64,000 nucleotides of DNA from JAKACA01 sp963769255 (GTDB taxonomy: Bacteria > Actinomycetota > Acidimicrobiia > Acidimicrobiales > Bog-793). The position numbers and the translations under genes were made by a program. Shown piece after piece: positions 62,798 through 64,000 of this stretch (the first letter of the stretch is position 1; the number at the start of each line of letters is the position of its first letter). Location: contig CAVYKV010000001.1 of assembly GCA_963769255.1 (NCBI GenBank), forward strand, positions 3,286,001-3,350,000, in the 5' to 3' direction. The notes under the pieces are model-generated. The model did not search any database. It was not told the DNA's origin and was given only the letters and a program-made list of their open reading frames with translations.

Positions 62798-63852
62798 TTG
62801 TCCTCCTTCTCGTCTTCGGTATCTTCGTCGTTTTCGTCTTCTTCGTCTTCGTCTTCGGCCTCAGTGACCGCTTCGGCCGTCGAGGACTCGGGCTCCGAAA
62901 CGTCGCCCTCCTCCTCGTCGCCCGCCGCGTCCGCTCCTGCCTCGGTGACCGTCTCGACCTCGTCGGCGACCTCATCACCGGCGGAGGTCGAAGCGTGCTC
63001 GTCGGCGGCAGAGGAGGTGGTGGCGGTCTCGTCGGCGTCCGATGTGGCGTCGGCGGCGGCGCTGGAGTCGTCGCCGGCGACGGCTTCGTCGTCGGAGACG
63101 ACACCAGTGGCGCTCTCGTCCTCGGAAGCAACGTCAGCAGCGGCCTTCTTGGCACGAGGCTTGCGCTTCGGCTTGGGTGCCGACCCCTCGACGACAGTGA
63201 CCCCGCCGGGGACGCTCGATGTCGTGAACACGACCCAGTCGCTGGCGAGGACCTCGTAGGCGGTCAGCTGCGCCGCCTCGACGAGACGGACGTGGGGGAG
63301 GTTGCCGAAAGAGCGCTCGGCGAGGGTGTCCTCGCTCGTGAGCACCACGAGGATGCGGCCATCGATCTCGAGGGCGCCGAGGAGCTTGATGGCGTCCTTC
63401 GTCTTCGGCACCTCGAACGGCCAGGTATCGACGAGACGGAGCTTGCCCTCACGGTGTCGGTCCGACAGGGCCGAGAAGAGCGCCAGGCGGATCATCTTGC
63501 GAGGGGTGTGCTGGGCGTAGCTGCGGGGTTTCGGACCGAGGGCGACGCCACCGCCGGAGAATTGAGGAGCCCGGATGGTCCCCTGCCGGGCGCGGCCCGT
63601 GCCCTTTTGGCGGTAGGGCTTGGCGCCGCCGCCGCGGACCTCGGCCCGGGTCCGCGTGGACTGCGTGCCGGAGCGGCGTGCTGCCAGCTGCGCTGTCACG
63701 ACCTGGTGCATGAGCGGGACGTTGGGCGTCACGCCGAAGATGCCGGCGTCGAGCTCGACGGTGTCGATGACTTCGCCCTCGCCGTCGTGTCGCTCGAGCG
63801 TGACCTTCGCGGGGGCCGTCGTCTCGGTCGCCTCGGCGGTGTCGGTCGGCAT
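62794..63852 (-). CDS. rplD: 50S ribosomal protein L4 with a 125-residue acidic tail
   Basis: 352 aa, while L4 is usually 200-230. Core: 'PLMHQVVTAQLAARRSGTQSTRTRAEVRGGGAKPYRQKGTGRARQGTIRAPQFSGGGVALGPKPR' and 'ILVVLTSEDTLAERSFGNLPHVRL'. After a basic stretch 'APKPKRKPRAKKAAAD' (about 225-240) comes a tail of Asp, Glu, Ser, Thr and Ala, with 'SDDEAVAGDDSSAA' and 'DEEEGDVSEPESSTAEA', related to the L22 tail, ending in 'DEDEEDENDEDTEDEKEDK'. ATG 63852 overlaps the rplC stop (TGATG). Confidence 0.96.
   Translation of the reverse strand: MPTDTAEATETTAPAKVTLERHDGEGEVIDTVELDAGIFGVTPNVPLMHQVVTAQLAARRSGTQSTRTRAEVRGGGAKPYRQKGTGRARQGTIRAPQFSGGGVALGPKPRSYAQHTPRKMIRLALFSALSDRHREGKLRLVDTWPFEVPKTKDAIKLLGALEIDGRILVVLTSEDTLAERSFGNLPHVRLVEAAQLTAYEVLASDWVVFTTSSVPGGVTVVEGSAPKPKRKPRAKKAAADVASEDESATGVVSDDEAVAGDDSSAAADATSDADETATTSSAADEHASTSAGDEVADEVETVTEAGADAAGDEEEGDVSEPESSTAEAVTEAEDEDEEDENDEDTEDEKEDK
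62873..62923. repeat. 51-bp segment in rplD shared with rplV
   Basis: Partner of 60553-60603; three mismatches in 51 bases. Confidence 0.9.
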
Positions 63853-64000
63853 CACTTCCCTGCCTTCACGGCGTTGCGGATGAGGACCATGCCGCCCCGC
63901 GGCCCGGGGACGGCGCCCTTCACGAGGATGATCTCGCGCTCGGGGTCGGTCTCGACGACCTCGAGGTTGAGGGTGGTGACCCGACTGGCGCCGAGGCGGC
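63852..64000 (-). CDS. rplC: 50S ribosomal protein L3, C-terminal end only
   Basis: Only the last 49 residues are in the window; the gene continues past base 64000. 'RLGASRVTTLNLEVVETDPE', then 'REIILVKGAVPGPRGGMVLIRNAVKAGK', is the conserved L3 C-terminus. Confidence 0.95.
   Translation of the reverse strand, partial: RLGASRVTTLNLEVVETDPEREIILVKGAVPGPRGGMVLIRNAVKAGK

Overview
This 64-kb window comes from a very GC-rich actinobacterium. I infer the Acidimicrobiia or a close relative from two WhiB proteins, a mycobacterial-type Sdh1 succinate dehydrogenase, a GuaB3 protein, proteins with the G-W-W-x-A-S-D-G-x-W-Y signature, and many GTG starts. There are no rRNA or tRNA genes, CRISPR arrays, insertion sequences or prophage. 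It is a chromosomal housekeeping region. No gene-free stretch exceeds 300 bases; the longest is the ~295 bp between infA and the solute-binding protein gene.

Layout. 0-6.7 kb: zincin-like protein, small hypothetical, whiB, glutamate formiminotransferase, second whiB, and a divergent VWA / AAA+ ATPase pair. 6.8-11.1 kb (+): Sdh1 (anchor, flavoprotein, iron-sulfur protein), an SCP2-like protein and a 71-aa orphan. 11.3-12.9 kb: a polyprenyl glycosylphosphotransferase. 12.9-25.7 kb, mostly minus: mdh-icd, folD-purH-purN, glyA-ilvA-sucD-sucC and a B12-binding mutase subunit, interrupted by an SDR gene and a GWW-motif membrane protein on the plus strand. The mdh, icd, sucCD and sdh genes supply much of the TCA cycle, and the B12 protein suggests propionyl-CoA entry as succinyl-CoA. 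25.8-31.8 kb: GT-C-like membrane protein, UvrD/PcrA helicase, GuaB3, Nudix. 32-34 kb: groES-groEL behind two CIRCE operators, followed by a strong hairpin and a duplicated 64-bp palindromic repeat. 34-44.7 kb (minus): tsaD-rimI-tsaB-tsaE (t6A tRNA modification), udg, alr, NAD(P)HX repair, acpS, glmS, glmM, rpsI, rplM. 45-64 kb (minus): truA-rplQ-rpoA-rpsD-rpsK-rpsM-rpmJ-infA, then, after a plus-strand solute-binding protein gene, map-adk-secY and the spc/S10 ribosomal genes up to rplC, which runs off the right edge.

Sequence quality. Many genes that should be intact are split by single-base indels: secY and nearly every ribosomal gene from rplO to rpsQ (about 53.1-58.5 kb), plus rplP, ftcD, sdhA, sdhB, purH and probably uvrD. 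The protein always continues in another frame with conserved residues, so I read these as sequence errors, and I give each such gene as one feature spanning its frames.

Other points of interest: acidic C-terminal tails on L4 and L22 that share sequence with each other; -10-like hexamers placed 6-8 nt before many start codons, suggesting leaderless mRNAs; tandem CIRCE elements; a 16-bp palindrome at a whiB promoter; a divergent serine hydroxymethyltransferase; and an infA that seems to start at CTG. I found no gene cluster that I can defend as a new biological system; the VWA/AAA+ pair is the least understood functional unit.
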